A DNA stretch of 64,000 bases from Micrasema longulum (GCA_022494885.1 JAGVSM010001666.1:310001-374000); one strand, 5' to 3'. Positions 1 to 11,835 are shown, counted from the stretch's first letter. Notes: a model not told the origin generated them from the letters alone. Made by a program: numbers and translations.

Positions 1-329
1 TTTTTTTTACAAAAACACAATTTTTACAATCACATATACCTCAAATAAAAAGCTCCCGAGTTTTTTTTTAACACCCCCTTAAAAAATAACTGGATCGAAT
101 TGAAATTTAATTATTGTTTATAGAGCGTGGAAGAAAACAATTTTTAGGAAATAAAAACACTAGAATTAGAAGCTCGAAGAAGAATAATTAGAAAGGGGTG
201 AAATGTTAGTTCACCTTCTCGTGGTGCACCCTGAATAACGCTAAATGAACTGGCACAACTGGCCCCAAACAATCCCCCTTCAAGAGATCTTCTGGCAATT
301 ACGAAAACAATAGAAATATACAACAACAA

Positions 330-1450
330 CAAACGGATAGAACGCCATATCACTCTATCTTTGCATACAGACCTCGCTTCCGTTACATTCATACATCTTC
401 TCATGCACGCACGCCAAATATTCCTGCTTTTGACATGCCCATCTTCAAGTATTTGATGGACTTGATCGTGCCATGTCTTTCTTGGTCTTCCGCCGTTTTC
501 TGCATCCATCAACGATCGCATCGTAGATCCTTTTAGACGTTCTTTTGCTGTCCATTCGCTCTACATGTCCAAACCAACGCAGCACCCATTTCTTGATTCT
601 GTTGATAATGCATGTCTCAGCCTTACACAGTTTACGGATCTCGACATTTGTGCACATATCATACATCGTTTAACCACACATTCGCCTGAAAGATCGCATT
701 TCGACAGCATTTAACCTACTTTCATCATCATTTTTCCAATTCCATACTTCACTCCCATATATTTGCACTATAACTCCATTGTGAAGTGCTGGTTTAGCCT
801 CCTGTGATAAACATTTGTTAGCCAAAGTAGATTTCAGTGCACCGTTCACCCTGTTCCCGGCACTCACCCTCCTTTCAATATCTTTCTCGACCTTTCTGTC
901 CCTAGTAAACATACTTCCAAGGTACACAAATTCTTCTACCTGATTCAGAATATCTCCGTTCACACTTATCTCACATTTAGCTATATTTTCATCCCTTTTG
1001 ATTTATCAACATTCATAAGCAAATCGCTTTTCTCGCATACATCGTAGACTTTTGTTACCAATAATTGCAGGTCTTCTTTGCTGCTAGCAAGAAGCACGGC
1101 ATCATCCGCATACAGAAGACAGTTATTATATTAATCCGTAGCATGTAAACACAAAATAAATTGTTTTAATTAAATTACAAATTTAAAAGCTTCAATTAAA
1201 TAAATTTAACAATAGAATCACTATGTAAAGCGCCCTTGAGGTATTTTATTACGAAAATAGCGCTGTATAAGTTATCCATAATAATAATAATAATAACAAT
1301 TATGCCACTCATTTTTGCTCCCATTCTTAAATCTTTCAGTTCTTTCATACAGTTATCGATGTATATGTTGAGCAACCACGGTGACATTACACATCCCTGT
1401 TTGACTCCTTTATGAATAGAAATATTTTTAATCAAATAACTTTTTGGCAC
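330..1450 (-). mobile_element. RTE-like LINE relic, family A (interrupted)
   Basis: The reverse strand encodes, in several frames, a non-LTR reverse transcriptase C-terminal half: GVKQGCVMSPWLLNIYID near 1440-1330, then YADDAVLLA remnants near 1110, QVEEFVYLGSMFTRD, NRVNGALKST, RRMCG and the tail WFGHVERMDS near 600-530. Stops and frameshifts show it is dead. A different LINE 3' end is inserted within it at about 1130-1298. The same family recurs at 5766, 13985, 39415 and 44540. Confidence 0.85.
1130..1298 (+). mobile_element. L2/CR1-like LINE 3' end nested in the RTE-like copy
   Basis: About 150 bases match the reverse complement of 53025-53165 closely (shared agcgcccttgaggt and cgctgtataagttatcc), followed by an (ATA)n tail at about 1280-1298. 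A 5'-truncated 3' untranslated region with a microsatellite tail is typical of LINE integration. It splits the reverse transcriptase frame of the host copy just before the YADD box. Confidence 0.7.
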
Positions 1451-1870
1451 TAGTTACGAATACTTTTAAAACACAAATCACAGTTTAAATTAATACGTTT
1501 AGCGGTAGTTTCACAAACATTTTTTCACCACGAAATATTGCGCCCCGAGTCAAAGTTCACTTGTATTTCATTGTCCAAAATCATAATAAACTTGACCTTG
1601 TGTGCCACATTGCGTATCGGTCAATTAGAGATTGATAGACTAGTCAGTGGAATTCGTTACGAGCGCACGGTGGTCAATTAATTCGCTCAAGTGGTCGCAC
1701 GGGTTCCGATCCCGGGAGAGCAGAAATAGATATAGCAGAGGAAGACAAGGACGGAAGATTCCGGGAACGAATTAGGAAGGTATAATGTGTTGTTTTTTTT
1801 AATGTTATTATTATACCAATTTTTTTTTTATTTATTTGGTTTACAAATAATGAAACATAATCAATGTTTT

Positions 1871-2046
1871 TTTTTTTTGGTGATACCGTGTGTGTTGGAT
1901 TTATTCCGACGTTTCGGCTACCATTTCAGGAACTATTTTCAGGCTAAACTGTAACAGTAAACAGTTTACCCTGAAGATGGCTCCTGCAATGGCACCCGAA
2001 ACGTCGGAACAATTCTAACGCACACGGTATCACCAAAAAAATAAAC
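1871..2046. repeat. Long inverted repeat of two head-to-head hammerhead-like PLE ends
   Basis: Two arms of roughly 80 bases (from about 1871 and ending about 2046) are inverted copies of each other: ggtgataccgtgtg / cacacggtatcacc at the tips and ccgacgtttcgg / ccgaaacgtcgg inside. The right arm carries CTGAAGA (1971-1977), a short hairpin, then CGAAACGTC (1997-2005); the left arm carries the inverted relative with CTGAAAA. This is the layout of Penelope-like terminal repeats with a hammerhead-like core. Confidence 0.6.
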
Positions 2047-2159
2047 ATATTGATAACAGTGACTCAATTTATATATTACATATATGTTTTACACCTAGGC
2101 ATTTACAAAGATTATGACCTAACTACTAGACTATAGGACTACCGTTGTGCTGAAAACTA

Positions 2160-2395
2160 TCGCTCTCGATGTTCCATGTATCTGAAGAGGTTTCCTGGAG
2201 CAGGATTCTCCTCCTTCTTTGACTAAAGTTTCGTAGAAGTAATGTGATTAGTCTTACGCTTCAAGTAAAACCACCAGTTCAGGGACAGTGAAATATTGGG
2301 GTGAATTGGCGTTAAAATAAATATTTCACGTTTTACCTGCCGGGAATTGTATCCGGAACATGAAATCGTATCGGGATTTTCATCTGCCTGGATAA
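2160..2395 (-). repeat. SINE2-like relic (tRNA-derived family), degraded
   Basis: The reverse strand shares the body of the SINE2 family seen at 52430 (aatatttcactgtccctg, then an aagcgtaagactaatc segment). The tRNA-like head is eroded. Confidence 0.5.
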
Positions 2396-2695
2396 AAAAA
2401 ATTTAAGCATTTATAACAAAACAAATATTAAAATTATGTATGTAATTAATGTAATTGTAAATTATGAATCTGACATTAAATCGTACTGTTAAATTCCTAT
2501 TGAATAAAAAAAATTTTTTTTTGGACCGTATTATTTTGAAACCTTGTAAAAGAAGGTTCAGTGTACGTATTAATTGTCAATGTGAGTTGTGGCTTTTTTT
2601 TTATTTAAAAAGATCATCAAACGTAAATTAAAATTAAAGAAAAACAATCAGCTCAACAAGATAATATTGTATTAAAATGAAAAGCATTTAAAACA

Positions 2696-3320
2696 ATGAT
2701 ATCTAATAGGGATCTGATACTAAGTGAAGGGGTCAACACTGTTCTGGCATCGAGAGAACACTATTACGCAGGCAAAAAGGTCCATAACCTTTTGCCAGAA
2801 TCGTGGAAAGACGGGAGTGTTGTCCAGTTGCGGAAGGTGTTGACCTCGCTCTTTCGTGACAGTGGTCGTAGGGAGTCAGAAAAGTTGATGTATGCCACGG
2901 ATTGGAGATTCTTACTGGATGTCGAAAATAAAATATGAAAATAAAAAATAATTTAAAAAAAATATATTTACAGATGGCAACCATGGAGTTTCGGATTATA
3001 AATAAATTGTCTATGTTTTATGAATGTATGTTTGTGTATGCGCATGGGTGTATGTACGTGTGTATGTATGTACATGTGTTTATTTGTGTGTATTAATATA
3101 TATATGTGTATACATTTGTGTATATATATGTGTATGTATATGTATCAAAATGTGTGTACGAGTAAGTTTATATTTTATTTGTCTGTGCTCTCTATTAATT
3201 TGTTAACTATTATCATATATTATAATATAGCTAGCTTGGAACGGGGTATGTACCCTTCTTAGCTGGACAAAGTGAACGTAAAATTGTATTTTTGATAAAA
3301 GGTGTAAATAAATAAATAAT
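2696..3320 (+). mobile_element. Probable LINE 3' end, unidentified clade
   Basis: An 80-codon frame from 2696 reads like the end of a non-LTR reverse transcriptase (YYAGKKVHNLLPESW, compare the usual A.K.WN.LP). It is followed by a GT/TA-rich stretch and ends in taaataaataaat near 3305-3320, a LINE-type tail. Confidence 0.4.
3018..3150 (+). repeat. Imperfect (TG/TATG)n microsatellite
   Basis: About 130 bases of alternating gtatg/tgtg/tata units. The frames read through it (CVCMCVYM-type strings) are artefacts of the repeat. Confidence 0.9.
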
Positions 3321-3544
3321 TTTATTTATTTTGTGGACACACATTTTACTTAATGTTATTATTGAATTATGTATTAATGTTATTAAATATTTGTATATAA
3401 CAAATGACTGACTTTTCCATTGTAATGGTCACTCTAAACCTATTAAACTCACTCCCCTCTATTCATCCCCCCGCTCATATATGTTGTTAATTGCTTTCAG
3501 CAAGCAAAAATATTTTTTTAAAAATAAACAAGTACCTGTATGGT

Positions 3545-3845
3545 TAAAAGACTAGTCTATGAATCGTGTTTATTGCCGGTGACGACATACAGACTAAAAA
3601 CCATGTCTGTAACATATAAAGTAACCAGAATCTAAAATGCATGCAAAAATCCATGGAAAGACAGATGCTTGGTGTATGTCTAAGAGACATAATAAGAAAT
3701 GAAGAAATATGAACAAGAAGATATCATGAATCGTGCAGCAAAATTAAAACGGCAATGGGTAGGACTCTTGACCAGGTAAAATGATGGCAGGTGGACACCA
3801 TGAATCAGAAAGTGGAGACCATTGGCAAAAAAAAAGAAGTTTTGG
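3545..3845 (+). mobile_element. RTE-like LINE relic, family C
   Basis: Broken frames give MQKSMERQMLGVCLRD, IIRNEEI and KIKTAMGRTLDQVK, matching the usual AMERRMLGISLRDR...W.WAGH.AR segment after the reverse transcriptase domain. Several stops and frameshifts. A related piece lies on the - strand at 57500-58010. Confidence 0.7.
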
Positions 3846-4199
3846 AAAATCGATGACATTGCCTCTTTAGTTGCCTCCATGTTTTTCACTCTTCATTTTG
3901 ATTATTACCTTTTAATTACTTTTAGCAAAAAAATTCTTCATTTTTAATATAATTTTCATTTGTTAATACTAACTACAAACTTTTGAATATTTTTTTACGT
4001 TAATTTTAATTTTTAAACAACTTCCATCTTTGTTTTATTTTCCTTCCCTTTTTTGTACTTTCATTGATAACCTTACATAATATAATTATAATACAATATG
4101 GGAACTTCACTGGTCCATTAGAGTCTAACTGTGTAAAATATAAAACTATGTAACCGTACTGTATGTTTCCTGAATAAAAGAAAATAAAAAAATAAAAAT

Positions 4200-5010
4200 A
4201 GCCAGTAAAACATGGATGATGAAAGCGGGTGATATGAATGAATGAAAACGTGTAGAAAAGGCCTTTTTCCAGCTAGCAGTGGAGAGAATAAGGCTGAAGA
4301 AGAAAAAGAAGATTAATTAAGTAAAGGAAGATAACAAAATATGTAAATTAAATAAATAACAATGAACGTCTATCAAGAAGTTTTATAAAAAAACATGAAT
4401 GCTTCTTTAAAGGTATAATAAGTATTATTTCGAATCTAAGCAGGGAGATGATCATTTCCAAATCTATTTTTGATACGTTTTTTTGTTTACGCTAAGCAAA
4501 GCATATTTTTTAATAAAAATACACATATTTATTTTGTCTGAATGAAGAGATTATACAGTAGCTTTACGGATGAATTATTCCAAGTCATGGAGGATAAAAG
4601 CACAGTAAAAAACTCTTTGTTAGCGACTACAGCCACGAAAATTGGTTTCCATTCATTCTTTACTCCCGAATTTCGGATAATTTAACGTAGATATGCAGAA
4701 AGCAGCCAGTCCTCAATTAAAAAAGAGAAAAAGGGATTTTGATGTTATCTGGTCAAGAACGGATTATTTTGTGTTCTGCAAAAAAAAAATCAGGACGCTT
4801 TCATAAAAAAAAACTGTAAAAATTACCTTCGGAAAATAGTGTTGAACACAAAATTCCATTTATCGATCAGCTGAAAAAACCCACAGTACGGTATCTTACG
4901 GTATATATGCTGATAGGAAGATAAATATCTTCAGAAATTTAGTCCTCTTAAATAAATTAATGTGCATAAATACGCAAGCATTTTAATTGTATAAATTCAT
5001 TAACTCTTAA
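4200..5010. other. Non-genic AT-rich stretch
   Basis: No open frame, RNA gene or repeat structure I can name. The piece before it (about 4000-4190, ending gtatgtttcctgaataaaag) resembles the 3' tail at 52200-52250 and is probably another LINE end. Confidence 0.5.
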
Positions 5011-5014
5011 AAAA

Positions 5015-5620
5015 CTGTGCTAAATAATTCCTTTACGCGCGGTGATGTAACACCGTGTTACCACTAGTAAAAGAAGGAATATTATAACGTTCAGACATTT
5101 GAGAAAAAAAAAACACTGAGGCATATTGTTAAACAATTTTTCTCCCATAGCATAAGCAAATAAACATACAATTAAGCCTTGTTATGGCAAAATAAATTGG
5201 AAATCATAAATACGCCACTCATACTACGCGCGTGCGTCCCCCATCACTGTCATCAACCGACTTAAAACTGAATCTGTTTTACACAACACCCACCATAGAA
5301 CAGCGTCTTTGTCTTCCTTGTTATGAGTTATATCTTTGTGCTCTCTCTTATTATACAGAGTATGTGTTGCTGAATTAGCGGACATTCATTCTTCGCGTAG
5401 CAAGGAAAAATGATTTTTGGATTGACATCCAGCATACTTATACAAAATTTAATTTTTTAATCCGGTGTGAAAATGTCTATTTGAAGATTACAAAAAATAC
5501 GAGTTCATCATTTAAAAAAATATGAGAGATAAATCAAATCTTGTATTCTATGTCGACTAGTGTGACAGCATAGCCACACAAGAGTCAAATAAATCTAAAA
5601 ATACCTGCAGTAAAAAAATA
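5015..5620 (+). mobile_element. LINE (R1/Jockey-like) C-terminal relic, copy 1
   Basis: Clearly homologous over about 550 bases to 8155-8700 (for instance acgcgcggtgatgtaac and cttgttatgagttatatct are shared). Frames are more broken here and it is truncated just before the zinc-knuckle region present in the other copy. Confidence 0.7.
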
Positions 5621-5765
5621 CGTTTTGATACAACGTGTCACCTCATACATTCAAAGTTTGAATGATGTATCATTCAATATGAGATCTGGTTGTTTTTTTC
5701 AAAATGCATATTTTAGGTTGTCTGGTCTTCTACTTTAACGATTTTCAAAGTAAATATAACAAATT

Positions 5766-6160
5766 ATGTGTGGTAAAACGATGTTTGATAGGTGCATAAA
5801 TGTCGAGATCCGTGAACTGTGTAAGGCTGAGACATGTATTATCGACGGAATCAAGAAAGGGGTGCTGCGTTGGTTTGGACATGTAGAGCGGATGGACAGC
5901 GGAATAGCGGCTAAAAATGTTGATGGATATAGAAAACAGGGAAGACTGAGAAAGACGTGGCACGATCAAGTTCATCAAATACTTGAAGATGGACATGTCA
6001 AGAGTAGGAATAATCAGCGTGCGTGCATGAGAATATGTATGAATGTAGAGAAAGTGAGGTCTGTATGCAAAGACAGAGTGATATGGCGTTCTATTCTCTC
6101 TGCCTACCCCTACGGGGAAGCGATGTGATGGTTTGTTTGTTTGTAATTCTCTACAATTAA
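5766..6160 (+). mobile_element. RTE-like LINE 3' end, family A
   Basis: A 120-codon frame starts MCGKTMFDRCINVEIRELCK and runs through GVLRWFGHVERMDS, GRLRKTWHDQVHQILEDGH and ends AYPYGEAM, followed by the family 3' end (tacggggaagcgatgtgatggt). It is 5'-truncated; the frame is open but only the part after the reverse transcriptase domain remains. Confidence 0.85.
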
Positions 6161-6284
6161 GTACCCAAATAAAAATATAAAATAGTATGTTTGATAACAC
6201 GACATCAGAGTTTTACTAGGGCTGGCTATTTTTGCGAAATTCACATCTGAGGTTGTGTAGTCATCACCGTTCCATTTTTCTATC

Positions 6285-6515
6285 TAACGGTGCATAGAGC
6301 ACTGAATTGGTACACCAATCGCAGAGTTTCTTGATAAAAAAAACATCGGGAAAGATGATCAGTCTTAGGCTTCAGGTACCAGTCCAGGGACTACGAAGTA
6401 TCCTGGTGTGAAAACACCATTTTAAATCAATATTTCATATCAACCAAGTCGGGAATCAAATCCGAGCTTGGTAGACAAACGCGCTGACCATTTCACCACG
6501 AGTCCGAATGCTGAC
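6285..6515 (-). repeat. tRNA-derived SINE, family SINE2
   Basis: The reverse strand starts with a tRNA-like head (gactcgtggtgaaatggtcag, then gcgcgtttgtctacc and a degraded B box) and continues into the SINE2 body and 3' end (gcgattggtgtaccaattc). Same family at 17962 and 52430. Confidence 0.75.
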
Positions 6516-6657
6516 TTTACAAATTATTAAAACTGATCAATCGAATAATTAAATTAGTTTATGCGTCATGAAAAACGAATATGCGCATTATTATAATTTG
6601 TCAAAGTAAAAACATTCCAACTGTTGTGTTGATTTGATTATTCATTATTTTCACTTA

Positions 6658-7660
6658 GGCCCAGTTGATTGATCGTTAGTAAAAGTAAAGTTTTATTTTA
6701 GTTTAATTTACCAACGATTTTGGTTTTACTATCGTTCTACTATCAGTGCGTTGTTTCACCCGCATTTTTACTATAGTAAAATGTAAACACTAGTTTTTCG
6801 ATTCCAAAACTCAAAAATTTAATATTGTTCTTTATTATTTTTTTACAAATGGTTACACTGTGGAATGTGACTTTGGAAACGTCAAAACACCGAACAAATT
6901 AAACCACGTGACAACATGGCATGAGTACTGAGTAAACGCAACGAAATAACATCGGTAAACATAATCTTACAATTGTTTTTTTTTTAATACAATTTAATTA
7001 AATAAAATCCGAGTTACAATAACAATATTAATTTTTTTTATTTGAAAGCAAGAATGATAAAAAAATAAATGACAACTAAAATACTGTCAATCCAACAAGA
7101 TAGCAAATTTTAGCTCTGGAATATTATAATGTAGGAATATAATATAATATATTTATGTTCTTTGTTCACGCCATTATTTATAATTTATTAAAATATGTAA
7201 AACATTTTTCAAAACTTTAACCGAATTATTTTTTTTTAAAATACAAGATTTGACTGACACAAAATTTTCTGTCCGAGGTTTGGTGAAATAATACTTGCCA
7301 AATTGTTTTCAAAATGTTTTCGTTTTCTTGACAATGAGTACAAAATTTTATCATTGAAAGAATCCTCCAATTCATATTGATCATAATAAGCGTAATCCAT
7401 TCCGTATTCGTAAATAAAAGCAATACTGAGAGACGTGAGCAAATAACGACAGCCGGTAAACGTCAAAAAATGACGCCATCTTGATTATTCTACCATAGTA
7501 AAACGTTTTACTCGCCAACATTGGCGGGTTAAAATTTTAACTAATGGTTAAAGACTTTTACTATCCACCGTTAGTTACTATAGATGAAACAACCCATTTT
7601 GTCAACTTTTAACTATTACTACAGATTTTTTACTATTACTAACGATCAAACAACCGGGCC
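6658..7660. mobile_element. PIF/Harbinger-type DNA transposon, non-autonomous, 1003 bp
   Basis: Terminal inverted repeats begin GGCCCAGTTGATTGATCGTT (left) and, on the reverse strand, GGCCCGGTTGTTTGATCGTT (right), continuing through TAGTAA; about 30 bases with 3 mismatches. Both sides are flanked by TTA (6655-6657, 7661-7663), the target duplication typical of PIF/Harbinger elements. The sub-terminal DNA is rich in ttactat/atagtaa. A 76-codon - strand frame (7236-7466) lies inside and could be transposase-derived, but I see no DDE motif. Confidence 0.85.
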
Positions 7661-7669
7661 TTAGTGATA

Positions 7670-8150
7670 TTAACTCAGTTTCACATTTTTATGTGTGGCT
7701 GATTTTTGCATAACTACGTGTATTTTGAGGCAGTAAAAAGCGGGCGATAATAAAAAGGCGAACCTCATTCGGTTCTGACGTTTTGTTCTGCTGTCGTCTC
7801 TGAACAAAATATACACATCCAAAAATATCCCCTAATGTACAAAAATTAACAGAAGTGTGAAAATCGAACTGGATACTCCACCAGCGGCATCTATCGGTGA
7901 AAATTTAAAGCGATTTTTGAATTAGTGAATAAACACTTTATGGTTTTGGCGACATGAGGTTTCAAAGACAGTACCTTAAAATACGACAGGGGGATTTCTC
8001 AGGTATTTCTTATTCGATCAGAGAAGTTTATTTTGATTCTTGGAAAGCGGAGTGAAATTCTTTAAAAAGTCAAAGGAACATTTTAAAGTAATATCCAACC
8101 TAATATTCCTTTCGCCGCATCAGGTCTGGCCACTATTTCACTCCATCCCA
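7670..8150. other. Non-genic stretch
   Basis: No gene, repeat pair or structured motif recognised. Confidence 0.4.
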
Positions 8151-8154
8151 TTTG

Positions 8155-8760
8155 TTTAACTCTTAAAAGACTGTGGTAAATAATCCCTTTGCGCGCGGTG
8201 ATGTAACATCGTGTTACCACTAGCAAAAGACGGAATATGCTAAAGTTCAGACATTTGAAAAAAAAACATAGACATACTGTTTAATAATTTCTTTTCCATA
8301 ATTTTTCAAAATAAACATATAATTTAGCCCTGTAATAACAAAATAAATTAAAAGTCATAATTACATCTTTCATTTTACGCGCGGGCGTTCCTCATCACCG
8401 TCATCAACCGACTGAAGACTGAATTCACTGAATATGTTTTACACAACACCCGACACAGAACCGCCTCTTTGTTTTCCTTGTTATGAGTTATATCTTCGTG
8501 CTCTATCTTATACAAATGTGTTGCTGAATTTGCGGGCATTCATTCCGCACATAGCAAGGATAAATATTTTTTGTATTAATATCCAGCATAGTTATACAAA
8601 TTTGGCTTTCCAGATCCGGTTTCCATCCATTACAGCCACACAAGAGTTAAAATTGAAATTTTAGACTCCAGTGCCTGCAAATGTGAAGGCATTGGAGATC
8701 TAAGTCACATTTTATTTCTATGTCCTTTAATGACTGGGAGGAAAAAAATGTTATATAAAA
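8155..8760 (+). mobile_element. LINE (R1/Jockey-like) C-terminal relic with zinc-knuckle, copy 2
   Basis: The duplicate of 5015-5620. Near 8640-8745 a frame reads HTRVKIEILDSSACKCEG followed by GIGDLSHILFLCPL, the Cys/His cluster (C.C...H....C) found at the end of many R1/Jockey-type reverse transcriptases. Upstream frames are shifted. It stops at an (AT)n run. Confidence 0.75.
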
Positions 8761-8765
8761 AAAAA

Positions 8766-8860
8766 ATATATATATATATATATATACATAGTTGGATAAT
8801 TTATGAAGCGCCATTTTTGTGAAAACTACCTTAAGGGCGCTGCAGTAAATAAATATCCCA
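8766..8860 (-). mobile_element. L2/CR1-like LINE 3' tail with (AT)n
   Basis: The reverse strand has cagcgcccttaaggtag, tttttatggcgctt-like sequence, ataaattatcc and then an (AT)n tail at 8766-8787. The pair gcgccc / ggcgct can pair as the conserved 3' hairpin of this LINE group (compare 1130, 25288, 53025, 62510). Confidence 0.6.
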
Positions 8861-8861
8861 G

Positions 8862-9150
8862 CTCGTCTTGCAGTTACAGAGCGCAAGGACGGTTGGGATT
8901 CTAGATCCTCGTTTTCAATTAAGATCAATTAAAAATTATAAAAGATAGGAGCTAGATTACAGGACGTCAGTTAGACAGTTAGAAATTCAGCCCCCATTTA
9001 CACATTTTTAAAATTGACAAATAAATTAAGTGTATTAATGATATTTAAAAATAATAATAAAATGAATAATAAAAAGGAGTAAGATTACAACACGTCTTTC
9101 AGTTACGAATTGCATAGACGATTAAAATTCTAGCCATTTACAAAATTTAG
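8862..9150 (+). repeat. Diverged short repeats
   Basis: Three loosely similar segments (about 8862-8910, 8945-9010, 9075-9150) share a core like gtctttcagttac...gacggttaaaattctag. Origin unknown. Confidence 0.35.
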
Positions 9151-9159
9151 GTATTTTAA

Positions 9160-9990
9160 AGTTGATATATGATTGATATTTAACTTATGTTTTTTTTAAC
9201 CTTTCCAACTGAAATCTTGTACAAATTGCTTATTGATAAATTCAGTTTATATTTTTTTTAAATTCAATTATTTATTTATTTATTTTTGAATTTTTTATTA
9301 ATTTAATTTTTTTCTTACAGTACGTAGCATACAAACAACATAAAACAAAATTAAATAATCAGAGGAAAATCCACATAGACATAGTCTGTGCGTGGGTATA
9401 CACGATTTTATCAATTTTACGTTACATCACGTACAAAATAAAAATACATAGTATTTAAATAAAAGAAACAAAAAAATAACATAAAAGAACAAAAAAACTC
9501 AATATTTCCCAAAAAAATTTAACTTTAACAAATTAGTGTATTTTTTTATGAAGATTTACTATCTAGAGACGTTGATCAATGTATAGTGGGTAGTGAGGGT
9601 TGTAGGGATTTCTTTTTTCATTTAAGTAAAACACATATGAACGGCATTTGAGTAGTAAAATGTTATTGTCGTAATATTAATATTATTGGTGATTTCTGTG
9701 TTAAGAAATAATGTTACACCGTCATGTAGGTTTGTTTGGAAGGTTCTGTATGCATAAAATACCTCGGTAAATAGAAGGGGATGATTTCTTTTTGTTGCTT
9801 ATCTTTAAGAACTATTTTTGTCTTATGTTTTTACTGAATTTGATATAATACAAAAAAGAGTATGAAAAAGTATTAAAAAATTACAAAATATACATAGCTA
9901 AAAGAGTGTAAGATAAAGTCGTAAAATTACATACATACATTAAAAAAAAAAGAAAATGTTTTAAAAATTAGCAAAATATGTATCCAAATG
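9160..9990. other. Non-genic AT-rich stretch
   Basis: No confident feature. Fragments on the - strand between 9560 and 9760 resemble eroded LINE 3' coding sequence, but not enough to call. Confidence 0.4.
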
Positions 9991-10019
9991 TCTAATATTC
10001 AAGCTGAGCCCAAATTCCT

Positions 10020-10635
10020 CACCATTTAATAATAATACGTATAACATAATGTACATTTCTGATTATCGTAGGCAACTGAAATGGCTCAAAATTAGACACC
10101 GGAGACACTATCACTCCCTCTCACTTCTGTTCAATGTACTTCATAGTCCGAACGCTCCTATATACCTGCGTGAAAAATTTCAACGCTTATCAGTTCATGG
10201 TTTACCTTTTTGTTCTAATTCTCAAGGCACTCTCTTAATACCCATCCACAATTCCTCTTTCTTCTCTAACTCATATAGTGTCCATGCGGCTCGACTGTGG
10301 AATCATCTCCCACCCACCATCAAAGATGTTACTACATTATCTCTGTTTAAATCACGTCTGAAGAAACATCTCCTTTCTCTTCCTTAATCTCTCCTCCTTT
10401 CCTCTTTCCTTAATCTCTCCTCCTTTCCTCTTTCCTCTTTTTTCCTTTTTCCCATTGGGTAATAGTTTTGATTTAAGGTAATTTGTAAACAAATACGTTT
10501 ATTTCTATTTTAATATACTTTTTTTTCCCATTGAATATGTTCTGTAACTTGAATTATAAAAATAAAACTTTTATTTTATTGGTTGGTTGGAAGAAATTGC
10601 CATTTGGCAATAAGCCCGCCAACGTACAAATAACA
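10020..10635 (+). mobile_element. CR1/Jockey-like LINE 3' end with hairpin tail
   Basis: A 112-codon open frame (10049-10387) ends a non-LTR reverse transcriptase: SVHAARLWNHLPPTIKD then LFKSRLKKHLLSLP. After a pyrimidine-rich stretch comes the 3' tail ttggttggttggaagaaatt with a perfect hairpin attgcca-tt-tggcaat at 10596-10611 and aagcccgcc. Copies of the same 3' end are at 15925-16400 and 37535-37915. Confidence 0.85.
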
Positions 10636-10865
10636 TTATATACAAAAAGTTAAATAAATAAAAATTAAAAAACAACTTATTAATTTTTTTTATTGATGTT
10701 AATATTTGTAAACCTTATATCTCCCAATTAAAAAAACAGCTGTTTTTTAATTGATTAGGTAATTTTTTTCTTTTATTTTATTAAATGTATGTATCTTTTC
10801 ATATGTATTCATGGTTTTTTAGTACAATATTTTGACCAATCTCTTATTTTGACAAGCCTGTTATT

Positions 10866-10945
10866 TGGCATGGTGGAAGATATTGCTTTTAGTTATAAGT
10901 CCGCCAAAGTACTTGTTCTTTGTACTTAAAGTTTTAAATAAATAA
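10866..10945 (+). repeat. Short LINE/SINE 3' tail
   Basis: Contains ggtggaagatattgctttta followed by gttataagtccgcc, a relative of the hairpin tail at 10586. Another lies at 36603-36655. Confidence 0.6.
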
Positions 10946-11086
10946 GCATACCCAATACAGGCTAAAAGAGTATGAAAAGCGTATTGACATTAAAATAAGT
11001 ATTATCATGTCGAAAGCAGACATAACCAAAGGCATATATGACAAGATTTATGAAAGTAGAAGATCCTAGGAATATAGGTCAATAAA

Positions 11087-11143
11087 GACGTTTTTGGCGG
11101 TTCATCCTCTCTCGCCTATAGGGGAACGGCGTGATGGTAAATA
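11087..11143 (+). mobile_element. RTE-like family A 3' stub
   Basis: Only the last 55 bases of the element remain (tcatcctctctcgcctatag, then gggaacggcgtgatggt), matching the 3' end at 6095-6130. Confidence 0.7.
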
Positions 11144-11147
11144 AGAA

Positions 11148-11320
11148 TAAGGTTATGATCCAGTGGCTCAGGATCTCGGATGCACGGATCAAAGGTCCGT
11201 GGCTCGAATCCCACTCTACCCCAACTCGATTCCCATTTTCTAATAGTGAGGTATTTTCAACTCGTTGAAAATTGAATAATTATTTGGGTAAATCACAAGA
11301 AAGAAAATATTTCAATTTAA
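11148..11320 (+). repeat. tRNA-derived SINE, family SINE3
   Basis: A tRNA-like head with a B box (ggctcgaatcccac) is followed by the family body (tctaccccaactcgattccc, ttttctaatagtgagg, atttgggtaaat). Copies: 31395-31600, 49975-50095, 59150-59240 and a tail at 30465-30530. Confidence 0.75.
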
Positions 11321-11624
11321 AAATAAATAATGGTTCACGTAGCCAAAAAAGCTGTTAAACCAAAAAAACGTCTATAAATATTAAAATTTTCATAGAAAAT
11401 GGTAAATTTAAATTAATTTTCGTTCCTCGCGGCGCTGATATTTTGTATTCGATTTAGAGGTTTAGAGGATACGCGGTGCCAGACGATTTTTTTTAAAAAT
11501 AGTTATTTGCTTACATCCCAATTTCATGGGACTCAAAGTCCTGTATCGAAATGGAACGAGCAATTAGTTGACATTTAAATTTGTTTGCTACAATAAAGGT
11601 TTTAACTCTTTAACTTCACAAACA

Positions 11625-11835
11625 TCAACTGATGAAAGAATTGAAGGAATATGGATTTTCAAATGTGGGCAGAATAGTAAATATTACACAGTGTGTAAAG
11701 TGGCCACTTAAACCAGCCATTGACAGGTCATAAGCCCTGTAGATGCCTAGATTTCCATAATACTTTTTCTTAAATGTTCTTCATCTATGTTGTAATATGT
11801 TAATGTATGTATTGTACGAGTATTTAATCTATTCC
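11625..11835 (-). repeat. Dispersed repeat X
   Basis: Reverse-complement copy of repeat X (orientation defined at 55483). It contains the invariant block ttacacagtgtgtaaagtgg, ccacttaaaccagcca and cataagccctgtagatgcc. Confidence 0.75.

Noticed and set aside
3020..3262. Cys-rich 80-codon frame
   Set aside because: Produced by a TG/TA-rich microsatellite.
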